64,000 nucleotides of DNA from Forficula auricularia (GCA_024734495.1 JALMQS010000621.1:992001-1056000), one strand, 5' to 3'. Counted from the stretch's first letter, positions 31,991-43,888 are shown. Translations and numbers: made by a program. Notes: generated by a model from the letters alone, not told the origin.

Positions 31991-32279
31991 GGACGCGTGG
32001 TATATTTTTAGTGCAATAAGACCCAATGTTATACTTACAGGAGAAATTTTTGAAATTATAACTTACAACCTAGATAAAATTAATGGTATTTTTTTTATTG
32101 AAATTGTGAGAAATTGAAAAAAAAAATTAAGATTTTTCCTTTTTTTTATGTTCTCAAAAACGTCACTACTTAACGATTTTTTTTTAAAATTGTCATACTT
32201 ATCAAGTGTCACGTGCTATTGGTCGTATATAGATTTTAATCCGATTGAAATAAAGGAAGGGGGTGTAAATTAGGAGTCT

Positions 32280-32408
32280 AGTAAAATAAATATTTTAATT
32301 ATTCATATAATATCGTCTTCGGTAAGTCGCAGAGCCTTGAAATTTGAAACTTAAGCTTATTTAGAGGCAAAAAGTTACCGAGCATCGCTCGGTGCTCCAG
32401 GCACTAAA
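32280..32408 (+). mobile_element. Helitron-like 3-prime end fragment
   Basis: ACCGAGC-ATC-GCTCGGT (32376-32392) is a perfect hairpin followed by GCTCCAGGCACTAA. It is the same end as at 30938 but in plus orientation and without the C-rich body. Confidence 0.55.
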
Positions 32409-32439
32409 TATTATATAATAGTCCGCCATTGAAAAATTT

Positions 32440-32487
32440 TAATTGAAAAAAATAAGCCGCGACTCGGAAAAGTTTGGGAACCCCTGA
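32440..32487. mobile_element. hAT terminal repeat
   Basis: The block ends in AAAAGTTTGGGAACCCCTG, the complement of the CAGGGGTTCCCAAACTTTT end known for hAT (Charlie-type) elements. The opposite end is not found nearby. Confidence 0.6.
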
Positions 32488-32489
32488 GT

Positions 32490-33910
32490 TAAGTCGTTTC
32501 TGAACAACAAGAGATATAAAAATCATCTAAAATCGGTCATACTTTTTAAAATGAAATATATTTTATACAATTAAATTTTAAATTAATATCCAACTCTCTA
32601 TAATAAAAATATTTTTTTTATTTTTGACCCCACATAAAATTCGACCCTAATCAAAATAATCATTTGAATAAAATTCTAATAGGATTTTTGATTTGCTGGA
32701 AAATAAATACAGTGAAATCTGTTTCTAACAACTTTGCAGAGAACCATATAAGTGTTACAGTTTAGTTTGGTTCTAAAACAAGTATATATTCACATGAGTC
32801 TGTTTATAACGACACCGGTTAGTACGGCCCACCGCTTTTAGCGAACGTAATTTGTCTAACTATTCTCGTTATAACGACGAGTTTGGTAAATTACATTGTA
32901 TTTGATTACTTTGTGGGTATAATTTAATTTCGAGTCTTGATTTAACTAGTGATTTTTTTCTATTCTAGTTAGTGTCCTGTGGATTGTCCATTAATTACCA
33001 GGTTTATTTTTAAAGTGCAGCTATGGCGTTGTAAAATCACGGAAATGTTACTCAAAAAGAGAAAAGTGTTATAATTCATCGTTTCGAGGCTAGGGAATGT
33101 TGTCCTTGTGAAAGAGTTTTTATGAATCACATTCGACAATATCTACAATTAAAATAAATAATATTAATAAGATCAAAAATTATTTTAATCAAACATCTTG
33201 AAGGCAAAAAGAATAAAACTTTTCAAGAAAAAGTAGAAGAGGCTTTTAGAATAGTTTAAAAAAAACAATGAAGTTGAGGTTATAGGACATAAATTTTTCG
33301 GGTCCTATATGGATTTTAGTGCGGTTTTAATTAAAAGATATTTTCTTCAAAAAAAACGGGAGTCTATAAGAATATTTAATATATTTTTTCATAAGAATTT
33401 TATTTGCCTCGTTTTAATTCTATTCCGTGCTGGGGTCTATAGAATCACTTCCTCCTCTCTGCACACCTGGTACCTTCGTTTAATTTGCAGGATGATCCCG
33501 GGGCATCGCTCCACCTTGAATTATAGAACGGATAAAATGCACCCCTCCACTTCATCAATACGCTATACACGCCGTCTCCGCCTGATTTACATCTGATAAC
33601 GTTAAAGCTAAATCTATTTTGAATCTGACACAGGGATAGCGAATCTCTATCCCCGGTGCTAATTTGAGAAAATTATCTTGACATGAGTAAGAATTGCAAA
33701 CGTGAATGTTTGTGTGGGTGAATTTTCAAATTTAATATACAGCTCATTCTCTATACCAAGCTTAAAATAGACTTGTGCCCAACCCCACTTTCACTTGCCT
33801 TGCTTGCCTAAAACCCTTTTATCAGAATTCAATATTAACGGATATGGTCGGCGTGAGAAGGTCTTTGAGCTGCTCAAAAATGTTTTATTTTTACTTCATA
33901 TCACTTGGTA
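32490..33910. other. Spacer with an unassigned, less AT-rich part
   Basis: The stretch 33430-33650 has a more balanced composition (many C-rich words) and may be an old LINE 3-prime region. I could not match it to a motif. The 95-residue frame at 33309 shows no domain. Confidence 0.4.
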
Positions 33911-33913
33911 CAC

Positions 33914-34249
33914 GGATGATGTATGGAACTCTCGGATATGAACCGCTTATTATTTATTCTTTTGATCAGCTTTAATAACTTCATTTCTGCGTCCATTGTC
34001 CTTTTCTTTATGTAAAACCAAAATCATACTTCGTCTTTAATAATTTTTAAAACCACGTTTAAGACTGTACGCCTGGATAATGTACGGAACTCTCGGAATG
34101 CGGCCCGCTCGTTATATTAATTTTTTTCCATTAGCTGGAAAAATATTAGAAAAACTTCAATCCTGCTTCCATTTTCATTTTCTTTAAGTAAAAACAAAAC
34201 CGGTCTTCGTTTTTCATAATTTTTAAGACCATGTTTAAGACTAAGACCT
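33914..34249 (+). repeat. Tandem duplication of a unit of about 160-175 bp
   Basis: Unit 1 (33914-34074) and unit 2 (34075-34249) start with GGATGATGTATGGAACTCTC and GGATAATGTACGGAACTCTC. Both end with AATTTTTAA, CC-CGTTTAAGACT and CCT-type words. Divergence is clear, so the duplication is old. No function is apparent. Confidence 0.7.
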
Positions 34250-35100
34250 CGGTGAATAATTCAGGCGTGGATCTAGTCCTCAAAAAAGTTTGTGGTGCAC
34301 ATGGCACGGCCACCCAAAAAATAATTTAAGATTAAGATTATAGATTTATCTTAAATTTTTCGAAAGTTCTGAAGCTTTGGAAATCATAAATTTATTTTTA
34401 AAAATATTAACTCCAATATTACGCTTATAAGTATAACATTTAATGCTCTAATTCTAATTTATTATTATACAATAAATGATATTGTCATAAATTTTTAATC
34501 CATATATAAATGCAATTTTTATTATTATCAATATTTACAAGTTCACTAAAATCCATTTTTTTCACAATTAAGATTATTATAATTCATTTTTAATTTTTTT
34601 GTTATTAAATGAAGGAATGAAATAATTTACGATAAATAAAATGATCAGCGATAATCGGAAAAAATTGAACAATGTTTAATTCTAAGCGATTTGTCGCTAC
34701 TCTGCCTATATTTTAACTCCCACTAGGACAAAAACTTGATCACGTGGTTGATTTATCCCTGGTTTCAGCCACTGAGCGACTAGCATGAAAATGTACCAAT
34801 ATGCTCGCTCACAATGTGTGTGTATGTGTGTGCTGCGTTCCGAATCACGCACGGTTCATTGTTTTTTTTTTTTTTTTTTTTAAATTTTATTAAGGCATTA
34901 GATATAACATCAGCCTATTGAACTCAATTAGGGTTGTGGGTATGACCACCGTCGCCACAACGGAGGATCCGCGCTTGGCATAATTAGTGGTCTTTGTTTA
35001 CTCTAGTCTTGTCCCTGGTCTTAACCATGCAAAAATTTCAAGAGGCAGACCAAAAGTGAAATTTTTTTTCACTACCCTTATTTCTGTGATGTCGCAGTCT
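34250..35100. other. Spacer with retroelement scraps
   Basis: TTCAGGCGTGGATCTAG at 34260 resembles a hAT-type terminus without a partner. A T run at 34862-34881 precedes a block (34882-35100) that may be the end of a minus-strand retroelement. No gene is seen. Confidence 0.4.
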
Positions 35101-35104
35101 TGAC

Positions 35105-36150
35105 CTAAAGATGTTTATTTTATTTATTTATTTATTTATTTATTTATTAATGATGTTATGTACACAGTGTAGACCCTTATAGTGTACATTCAAGAGAAGA
35201 AAAAAACTGACAAATATAGAGATTAACAATATAAAGAAATATAAAATACAAATTAGATATAAAAATACAAAAAATATATATATAAAATACAAAATATAGA
35301 TCACAAAATAAAAATACAAAATATAGATTACAAAATATAAAATATACATTAGAGGCTATAGTATTATCATGATAAAGGTACAGTGAGTCCACGCAAAAAT
35401 CGGGCACCAGAGGATGGTTGTCTTAGGGCAGAAGGCATTGAGTTCCACAGTCGTGGGGATGTGATCTCAAATGACCTCGATCTGATCTCGTCAGTCTGAT
35501 GTCGCGGGCATACCAGGGCTCTTGATCTTAATGGACCAGGGGTAAGTAGTTCCGCCAAGTAGGAAGGGGGCCCCGATATAAGGACCCTATGGACAAACCT
35601 CAGGTATCTAACCTTTAGATAGGAAGGCTGAAGCCTAATACCTCTACTAGCCGCTCAGAAACATGATCCATATGGCCCAGGTCGTAAATGTATCTTATGC
35701 ACGAATTAAATGTCACCAATAATCTGTGGAGAGAAACGCGGTCGAGGCCGTAGTAGACGACCTCTCCATTCAGGAAGTGAGGTAATAATAAGACGAGAAC
35801 AAGTCTTCGGCGCAGCCAGACATGTGTTGCTTGTGCCATTCTTCGATGAGGATACAAAGAGCCATATACTCTTTTTACAAATCAGACCAACATGGTCACC
35901 CCATGTCTATCTAGGGTAAATGACCATCCTAAGATTTCTGACATGTTCGGAGTAGGGGATGTCAGTCCCACAGTCATTCACCGGGGGAATCACTCCCTGA
36001 TCGCCGGAGGATAATACAATCGCCTGTGTCTTCGCGGGGTTGAGCATCAATCTATTCAAGGTAGACCACTGAGAAATCGATTCAATATCGGTATTAATTT
36101 TTTTCAACAGAGAGAGAGAGGTTGCTTCTTCTTGCATCTCTACCATCATT
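35105..36150 (-). pseudogene. 5-prime-truncated LINE, reverse transcriptase C-terminal part
   Basis: Minus-strand frames in order read ISQWSTLNRLMLNPAKTQAI (from about 36081, the block after the catalytic box) and HFLNGEVVYYGLDRVSLHRL, then SCIRYIYDLGHMDHVSERL and finally SPRLWNSMPSALRQPSSGA. These are the thumb and C-terminal blocks of a jockey-group type LINE. At least two frame changes separate them. The A-rich 3-prime UTR (35160-35370) and an AAAT tail (35110-35148) complete the end. The catalytic box and everything 5-prime of it are absent. The clade is not resolved. Confidence 0.8.
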
Positions 36151-36159
36151 TATAAAAAA

Positions 36160-36900
36160 CAAAAACAAAAAATAAATAAACAATCATATATATTGATAGA
36201 AGAACTGAAATGTACCTTCTTAAAAGAGCAAAAGGCCGGACTGCTTCATCATCGATATCCACCTATTGTTTCTTTTTTTTTGTGCTTGTAGAAATAAGGT
36301 AAATAATCAAATGATCTCAATCCCAAGCGTCAACCACTCCATGCATGATAAAAACACATGCCCAATTACACACGCACTTCCACATTTCACGCTTCTATCG
36401 CTTTCATTGAATTTTTTTTTTAGATGGGAAATTGTTTCTCATAATTTCATTGAATAGAATTGAATTGCTCTTTTCCCCTGTCTACTTGATAGCCTGAAAT
36501 ATTAATAATTTTTTTATTATTAGTGAGACTGCAATCTTTTTTTATTGAATTTATTTCGAGATAATTACTTAATAATTGCATTAAATTACTCACTCAAATT
36601 GATTTAAAAGAGCAAAAAATTTGAAAAATTTAATTTTTAAAACGATTAAAAAAATGTATAAAATATGCTTTAAAGAATTAATTCCAAATGAAGATAATTT
36701 AGTTTAGATTACCCATGCTGAAATTAAAGAAAACATTCAATTTTTAGTAATATTCCCAGTTCCTACTATTTTCAGCTCTTTGTGATGAAAACAGGCTCGG
36801 CAATTCTTTTACTGGAGTAGATGTTAGCTACGCCAAAAATATGATACGATAAAATTTCAACTATAAAACTATTCTAGCCAATAATTGGGTCAAATTATTT
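36160..36900. other. Spacer, no gene seen
   Basis: 36300-36480 has a more even composition and matches nothing else in the window, so it may be unique intronic sequence. The 63-residue frame at 36266 has no motif. Confidence 0.4.
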
Positions 36901-36906
36901 TTTATT

Positions 36907-37420
36907 TTACAATACAGGGTATGGTCAGGTATTGTAATCGAGCATGAAAAAAGTGTTTTTTGATTCATTTTTTCGAAATATCTAAAAAACGGTTGAAACT
37001 ATTTTGATTAAAAAAATTAAGGCGTTTTGGTATTGAGTGAACTGAGAAAAATTATAATAATTGTTTTGTCAAAATTTCTGTTTGCTAGTTAGTTCCCTAG
37101 TAGCACATGACTATATAGATTCTCGAAATAAAGACACTATATAGTTACTATATAGTTTGAAACATTGTGCTACTAGGGTTAGTACGTTTCCAAATTTTGT
37201 GTACGCTCTAGTTTAAAAACTTGGCTAAATTGGCATCTAAGTTCCCGAAGCCAATTATTAAAAAAAAAACTTAAAAACTAGTATAAATATCGAAACGAAA
37301 TTTCACATATAGTTTTGGTGCATTGAGATTAGGAGATGATTATATTTTGGTTGGAATCGTACCAAAAATTAAGGGAGGAGGGGGAGGGTTAAAAAATTAT
37401 ATATTATTTACCCTTACAAA
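36907..37420 (+). mobile_element. Helitron-like element, family 2, copy 3 (3-prime truncated)
   Basis: It starts with TTACAATACAGGGTATGGTC and runs through GTATTGTAATCGAGCATG, matching copies 1 and 2 in inverse orientation. The 3-prime hairpin is not present. An 85-bp TIR element is nested at 37094-37178. Confidence 0.6.
37089..37183. mobile_element. 85-bp TIR mini-element with a 5-bp target duplication
   Basis: CCCTAGTAGCACA (37095-37107) is perfectly complementary to TGTGCTACTAGGG (37166-37178). TTAGT is present on both sides (37089-37093 and 37179-37183) but only once in the uninterrupted Helitron sequence. It is an unusually small non-autonomous DNA element. Confidence 0.75.
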
Positions 37421-37861
37421 CGGAGAGACTTAATGGCGACAGGAATAGAGTTCCGGTTCACGTTTGCACGGAATCCTTAATAAAATTCACGCTTTTATAA
37501 ATTTTCCCTATCTAATTAAAAATAAAGTAAAAATTATTAATTGAAATTCCTTGAATTCGAAGAAAAATACTTTTGTTTTTGGACCGATTAGTAAGATACA
37601 GCTTCGCCTGCGTGTTCCAGGTTATGCATTCGAATCGAACTCTCTGAGTTGCGGGCTGCATCATTAGGCGTTAAAAAATGAAAACTTATTTATTTATTTA
37701 AAGGCCTCCAAATCTCCCCTTATAGCTCTACCATCCACCCACACATGAGCCGGATGAGTGACTCAGGATGTGGTCACAGAAGAACGGTATAAGAACCTTT
37801 GTATTCTGTGGAAGATTAATTATTAGGGTCAAAATTCAAAATCAAGTTCACTGGTGGAGGG

Positions 37862-38045
37862 GGTGGGGGGTCAGATAGGCTAGGCGGTAGCGTATCATTC
37901 TGCTAACCAAGTGAGACCCGGGTTCGAATCCGACTCGAAGCATTCGGCTAAAATCTGACCCCCGGGGTAGAGACTAAATTTAAAAAATATATAGTATCGT
38001 AAATTGGTTTATGGCTACAAGGGCCGAAAAGCCACAAAAAAAAGG
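37862..38045 (+). repeat. tRNA-derived SINE (type B, copy 3)
   Basis: The head GGTCAGATAGGCTAGGCGG, the B box GGTTCGAATCC and the end TTTATGGCTACAA, GGCCGAAAAGCC and poly-A are complete. The tRNA-like loop is about 10 bases longer than in copy 1, as in copy 2. Confidence 0.9.
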
Positions 38046-38360
38046 TCACTGGTGTTGAAAATAAATAAATAGTAACAACCCTAATTTTGTTAACTAGGAC
38101 AAAATAATAAATAAAATAAAAAGTCACTGGGATAGAGAGAAAAAAAACATTTTAAAATAAAAAAATAAAGAATAAAAACAAATAAATAAATAGATTAAAA
38201 TTAAATCTCAAGGCAATCTGGCACTATGGACCGGTCTGACCTATTCGCCCTGAAGAAATCAACAAGATGATTTGGAACAAGGTTTGTATGGGAAAAGTGT
38301 AAAATAGAAAGCAGGATTAAAAGAAATATTTAAATAGCATAGGCAATGCCCATTGGGCAT

Positions 38361-38627
38361 GGGCGTCCGCAGGGGAGGGGGCAAGAGGATACACATGCCC
38401 CTCTGGAATCTAATAAAAAATACTGTAACAGCCCTAACTTCCGGACCAGCCGCACTAAGCTTTGTGCACTGTACCGTATGTGTTTTTGTATTTAAGCACT
38501 ATTGTAGGTATTAATGTATCTATTATACTTGTGAAAAAAAACTCAAAAAATTAAAAATTTAATAATTTAATTATTTATCTGCAAGCTTTGCCCCCCCCCC
38601 CCCCTGAAAATTTTTCTGCGAACGCCC
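38361..38627. mobile_element. TIR element (MITE-like), 267 bp
   Basis: GGGCGTCCGCAG at the left and CTGCGAACGCCC at the right are inverted with one mismatch. A C-only run lies inside the right end (38590-38604). No coding. The end style is common among short insect DNA elements; the superfamily was not assigned. Confidence 0.65.
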
Positions 38628-38639
38628 CTTAAGCATTAG

Positions 38640-40590
38640 GTACATTAAATTAATTAAAAAATTAAAATAACCAATGCAGTATAATACAAAATAAATGAAT
38701 TATCTTGTTGTCGACTTTTCAATAAGATCTTATCTTATTATTAGTTAAATCCTATTTCCTGTACCGGTAGAGAATTAGATAATAACAAAACAAAGGAAAT
38801 AACCACAAAGAATACCACAGAGAGGATTATTTACATTAAATTCCTCATCAATTATTCTCATAGTCCTTACTAAACCAAATGTTAATTTAAATAACAACAA
38901 AAATCATTAATTAAGCCTTTAAAAATTTAATAGCTCTATATTCTTGTTTAAAGTTATTACTCGTTTAAGCTCTTATGACACTATTAAATGTATATTAACG
39001 GTTTAAGGAGCATTTGTTGCTTGAGTTATTATATTACTAAATTATATAGAGTTTTCTGTAGAATTACTTGAAATCTTATTTCTTCGACTTAATATATTTA
39101 AAATTAAATACTCATTACCTACCCTAGAAAAATGTCTTAAATTCTTCCCCATCTTATTCTTGGATTCATGTAATTCTCCTCTAAATTACCTCTCTGAAGC
39201 CTGGCTAGCAATCATATGAGTATAATATTGGGTCTATTTTCTGCTATAACTTCAGGTAGTTGCACATACATACATATCTGTACGCCAAGTTATTTAGCTG
39301 GCAATAAAAAAGATCGAATGGAGAGAATCAAACCATCCCCTTAAATCTCGAATAAATTTCACCCTATCCTATCGATAATTTCTTCAATACGGATAAGAAA
39401 CAGACAAGTTTCTTTAATTGTGTTTGTTTTAAATTCTAACACAACTTCCTGGCGCCCCAACACATTACATTAGCTTTTATTTTTGAGAAATAATGTATTT
39501 CGAGATTTTGTTAAGTCAGCCTAGTCCCATGAAGGCATCGTCGATTTTTCATATAGATTAACTCATACATGATAAACACAATGGGATGAAGTGAGCAATG
39601 TTCTTATCAAGAAAATTGATAATAAAACTATGATGGATTACCTATAACGATAACATCTTCTCTTTCAACTGTTTACTGTTGAAAGAATAATGCTGAACAA
39701 TTCATATAGGAAGATAAAATCTTACTTTCATTACAATTTGTCGTCTAGTTAGCCTTTATCAAAATACTATCAAATATTATTTGTATCAGATCTTAAATTT
39801 CCATTCCTCCCAATAAATCTATCAAACTATACCTATTATTAGAAAAACTTTTAAGGCCAAATTTTATTAGGTTGGAGTTGGTAGTGTTTCCAACCTAATA
39901 TAATTTGTATAATGTTTCAGTATAAACCATCACCGCGTTCCCTAACTTACTTACTTAGTTACTTAGACGACCGGTTCCTCAGTGCGTCTGTTTGGTGCAC
40001 GGGGGTCCCAATTTATACTCCAGTGTCGTCAAGTGCTGGATTACTTTACGCCCACTCGTGTCTCGAACCGTGTTTTTGTAGTTTAGAGAGTCCCCCATCG
40101 AACTAGCGGACGTCCAGGCGGTCTCACTTTGTCTTTGGAGATCCACAGCTGGGTAGCGGTACTCAGTGAATCTCTGATTGAGATTTCGTCCATCGATATT
40201 TATCCCATAAGGATCTCAGTCATATTTCTTGATCACTGATTCCAAACACGCCGAGAAGAGGCTTGGAGAAATGGAGGTTCCTTAAGTTTGATTTTAAGCC
40301 AAGTTCAAATGGGACTTATGATTTAATAACAACCAAAAAAAATTTCTTAAAAATACGCATATTAAGTTTTTTTCAGAATTACAGAATTTTAAATGAAATA
40401 GGTGCAAAGTTAGAGAGATTTTTTTTTCAAAGATATTGAGGAATAAGATATTACAACAAGAAGTCGAAAACTCTAAAGGCCGTGTTAGACGCCCTTCATT
40501 GTAAAAAGACGAAAAAGAAACTTCATGGAATGGCCAATTACCTTTATTAATAATGTTTCATGTCACGGGAGAGAGGGATCCGGTAAGAAA
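38640..40590. other. Spacer with an unassigned GC-richer block
   Basis: 39910-40280 is less AT-rich than its surroundings and may be an old retroelement fragment. The 64-residue frame at 39912 shows no motif that I can name. The rest is A/T-rich without features. Confidence 0.4.
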
Positions 40591-40592
40591 GT

Positions 40593-40800
40593 CTCTAGAA
40601 CAGCGATCGGCAACTTTTTATATATTGCTGATGGCTAAATTCATAATTTAAAATTTCCCGGACAACTAACAATAATTATTAAAGGTACAAATTATTTACG
40701 AAAATTGAATATAATATACATATATATTTATTTATATATTAATAATTTTATTTGCATTTGTTTGACGGTGATAAAAAAAAAGAGTAATAAATAATAGTAA
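40593..40800 (+). mobile_element. hAT terminal fragment
   Basis: CAGCGATCGGCAACTTTTTA at 40601 matches the hAT end at 5912 (CAGGGGTCGGCAACCTTTTT). It is preceded by CTCTAGAA (40593-40600), the same TCTAGA-type target as at 5904. No coding remains. Confidence 0.6.
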
Positions 40801-40950
40801 TATATAATTTTTCTGGGAAATTTTTTCACACGGGTGGTTTCTCATTGCCTTCTAATTAAGCTAGCGTAGGTTCAAGCTCGACTTGCTGCAAATGTTTGAC
40901 AGCCTATAACCAGATCCCTTAAGGGGAAGGAAATGAGAAACCAACCGTGT
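40801..40950 (+). repeat. SINE fragments
   Basis: A tail block (TTTCTCATTGCCTTCTAATT) like that at 16745 is followed by a tRNA-like piece with the B-box-like GGTTCAAGCTC near 40870. Both are fragments. Confidence 0.5.
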
Positions 40951-41090
40951 GAAGAATTAGTAGTAATCGTATGTTTCCTATATTTGATTCAATCGAGAAT
41001 CGAATGCAGGTGATTTTTGTCAAATATTAAGTGAAAATAATATCTGAACTTAGATATTTCTAACTTGAAATAATGAAGTTAAATAAATTT

Positions 41091-41449
41091 ATAATTTTCT
41101 CATTAATATATCAAAGAATAATTAACATATTAACGAGAATTGCTTTGATCGCGCTTTTAAACAAGATATATATCGCGAGACTACTGCTGGTTGAAGCTAT
41201 TGGAGTCTGCTGAGTCTTAAGTCTGTGATCCATTAAAATGTCATGCGGGCTAAACGCAAAATGACGTTGGATTATAGCTAAATGGATCATATCTTTTTCA
41301 TTCTCTCTTGGACCAGACTTAAGACTCAGCAGACTACAATAACTTCAACCAGCAGTGGTCTCTCGATATATATCTTGTTTAAAAAGCGCGATCAAAACAA
41401 TTCTCGTTAATATGTTAATTATTCTTTGATATATTAATGAGAAAATTAT
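41091..41449. mobile_element. Foldback element, 359 bp
   Basis: ATAATTTTCTCATTAATATA at 41091 pairs with the complement ending at 41449 and the mirror axis is 41270. Arms of about 136 bp hold only a few mismatches; the loop is about 88 bases. The inner arm ends hold TCTGCTGAGTCTTAAGTCTG and its complement. No protein or hammerhead boxes. Confidence 0.85.
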
Positions 41450-42103
41450 GAATTAGTAGTAGTTTCGCCGACGCCTTATGGTACTTGAAGAAGAAGAAGA
41501 AGAATGCTTGAACAGATGTGTTTCTTATTAGACCTTAGGAGAATTATTGATTTTATCTCATAGGAACATAAGTCATGGTATATAGTAAAAAGAGAAAGAG
41601 CGGGACTATTCTACGATTGCCCAAGAAATAGAATGAACTAAATAAGGCGGAATTTTTTTCTTGTCTTATTGTTCTGATATTACTGACAGATAGCTCATCG
41701 TTGGGGCATCTCAATAAAATTTACGAGATAAAAGTTTAATACAATCTTAAAAGACCCATTCAACTATATCCTACTCGATTGTAATATAATTAACAGTTTT
41801 ATATGCTTGCGGAGATGGCTGACTTATTTTCTTACTACCTTCTTAATGCATTCGTTTATGAAATGTCTAAACAAATTAGGTAGTGAAATAAGAGCTACAT
41901 GATTGTGACAGATGGACGAAATTATACTTGACAATGGAACCCTAAAATTGACATACTAAAAACATTTATAATCAGCAATGAATGAGTTAAAAAAACTCAA
42001 AATTAATTCTCTGTCCTAGTATAAATACACATTTCATTAGAGGCTTAATTACTCTTGTGCTTTAGGAATCTTACTCATAAGCTTCTCGTTTCATAAACTT
42101 AGT

Positions 42104-42357
42104 AAAGATAAGAGTAAATCAATATTATATTTAATATTGATTTACTATGAGTTAAGGATTCTAGGTTACTTATTTTACATTAAAATTAAAAAAATTAAAA
42201 AGATATAACTTTTTTTTTTTCAATATATACCTATGTTGAAAAAGGAAAAAAAATCTATATCTTTAAATTTTTTAATTTTAATACCAAATAAGTGACCTAG
42301 AATCCTTAACTCATAGTAAATCGATATTAAATAAAATATTTATTTACTCTTACCTTT
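42104..42357. mobile_element. Foldback element, about 254 bp
   Basis: AGAGTAAAT at 42111 pairs with ATTTACTCT at 42342-42350 and the axis is 42230.5. Arms include TGAGTTAAGGATTCTAGG and its complement. The loop is A/T-rich. A motif of the type GTTTCACCTTGCACCAACACC follows at 42368. Confidence 0.8.
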
Positions 42358-42679
42358 ATTAAAGATGTTTCACCTTGCACCAACACCACAATCTCTACTA
42401 ATTATCATAAACTTAGAGTGAAAACTTATTGAAATGAAAAGTGGATCATGCGACTAAATAAACTTTCTTAAATTTATTGTGACTATATATTAACCAGGTG
42501 GAAACTGATGGTATGTCTTCGCGATTAACATAATAGAAAAATTGAAAAGATTTTGTTTTGCCGAGAATAGAAAAATAGTTGGTTTATAAAGAGAAATCAT
42601 TGAGGTTGTCTTTTGCTTGAGGCAAATAAACATATACATCATATATATACTAAATATACATATCTATATACGTATATAA

Positions 42680-42708
42680 TTTCGAAGGTTTGACCTTCAA
42701 CATCTGTC
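42680..42708 (-). ncRNA. Partial hammerhead-like core
   Basis: Minus strand: CAGATGT in place of CTGATGA, T, then a perfect six-pair stem II GAAGGT-CAA-ACCTTC, then GAAA. Stem III is lost. Probably inactive. Confidence 0.45.
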
Positions 42709-42915
42709 TTTTAATTAAAAATATTTTATCTGTTATTTCTCATGAGTTCACTTGCCCGATTAGATATAGAAAAATTAGTTTTGTTGTTATAGTAATCTAG
42801 TCAAAAATGTTTGTTATGTAGCTAGCTTACTATTACAACAAAACAAATTTATTCATATCCAATCGGGTAATTGCACCCATGAAAATTAAAAAATAAAATA
42901 TTTCTAATTAAAATA

Positions 42916-42950
42916 CTGTTGAATAAGGTCAAACCTTCAAAACTATAGTC
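42916..42950 (+). ncRNA. Hammerhead-like core, damaged boxes
   Basis: CTGTTGA, then a stem II with five pairs (AAGGT-CAA-ACCTT), then AAAA instead of GAAA, then CTATAGTC. Same architecture as at 12481; both core boxes carry substitutions. Confidence 0.45.
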
Positions 42951-43061
42951 TCAAACAAATAAATTATATGTATACATATTTATATTTGGTAAATAGATAA
43001 AATATCTTTATTTGCGTCAAGCACAGGACAGCCTCATTGTTTTCTCTTAAAGAAAACATAA

Positions 43062-43888
43062 AAGTGAGTCAAATTTGAAAAAGACTAATGATATGCTAGT
43101 TCTCTATTTCAATTAAAAATTCTATGAAAAATGGTACTTTTTCTTCAATAACCACACTGTTACTCTATAGTCACTGTAATTAATTTTTTTCTCAGAGCTC
43201 CTACAGTGGAATGTTATAATAGAGCTTAGGATATAATTCAGGCAAATTTATTTTCTCCCCTTAGTTTAGTGCTTTGCTCAGGTATCGTATGTTCTCAGTC
43301 TTAAAATCGTGTCATAAACATGGCCTTATAAACATACTATTTTAATAATAGGTACTATTATAGATTATAACTATAAAATGATGCAGCTATTTCTAGAATT
43401 AAAATTCAGTTAATCATATACAAACGATGTTAAATTTCTAGTTGGTTTCACACCAATTCATTAACCCTCGCGAATAAATATTCAAGTAATATTCTAATAT
43501 CTCAATCTTCAAAATTCTCCCTTCAGGGTTATTTCAGTCCTACGAAGGGACATTTTTCCCTTGAGGGCCCTTGCGTCTTCAGCTTGTTTAGTTGTCCACT
43601 GGCCTTGAAAACATTGGGAAAGGAGTGTGCGCCTTTAGGCTCAAGATAAATAACAGCCTATCTGTTTTGGCTCGGTGGTCTCATCACGAGATGCTTTTGT
43701 AAGCCAAAGGTAATCTCTTGGAAATTTTCCTTCTAACAAAATCACACAACACAATAAGAACCCAATCAGAAAAAATGGCAAGTCATCTCTCTTCGATTGG
43801 AATCTGATCCAGGCAATTTGGAAAATTAATTTCTTAAAAAACTTTGTCAAAGATAAAAAGTAAATATTATTAATGTTATTTTGAGGCA
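43062..43888. other. Spacer, no gene seen
   Basis: No recognised feature; the 82-residue minus frame at 43641 has no motif. Confidence 0.5.

Larger units (their letters stand above)
42587..43061. mobile_element. Foldback element of the hammerhead-bearing family, full palindrome
   Basis: Both ends carry the family terminus (GAGAAATCATTGAGG at 42591, its complement at 43032-43046) and the arms meet near 42811 with GTTTTGTTGT mirrored by ACAACAAAAC. Each arm contains a hammerhead-like core, 42680-42708 (minus) and 42916-42950 (plus), in opposite orientation. Relatives: 25121-25395, 43889-44030, 53470-53590 and 57169-57950. Confidence 0.8.

Noticed and set aside
36262..36310. Seven-nucleotide microexon (AAATAAG) between TTGTAG and GTAAAT
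   Set aside because: The pyrimidine tract is fair, but the donor is weak and nothing else supports it; chance matches of this quality are common in AT-rich DNA.
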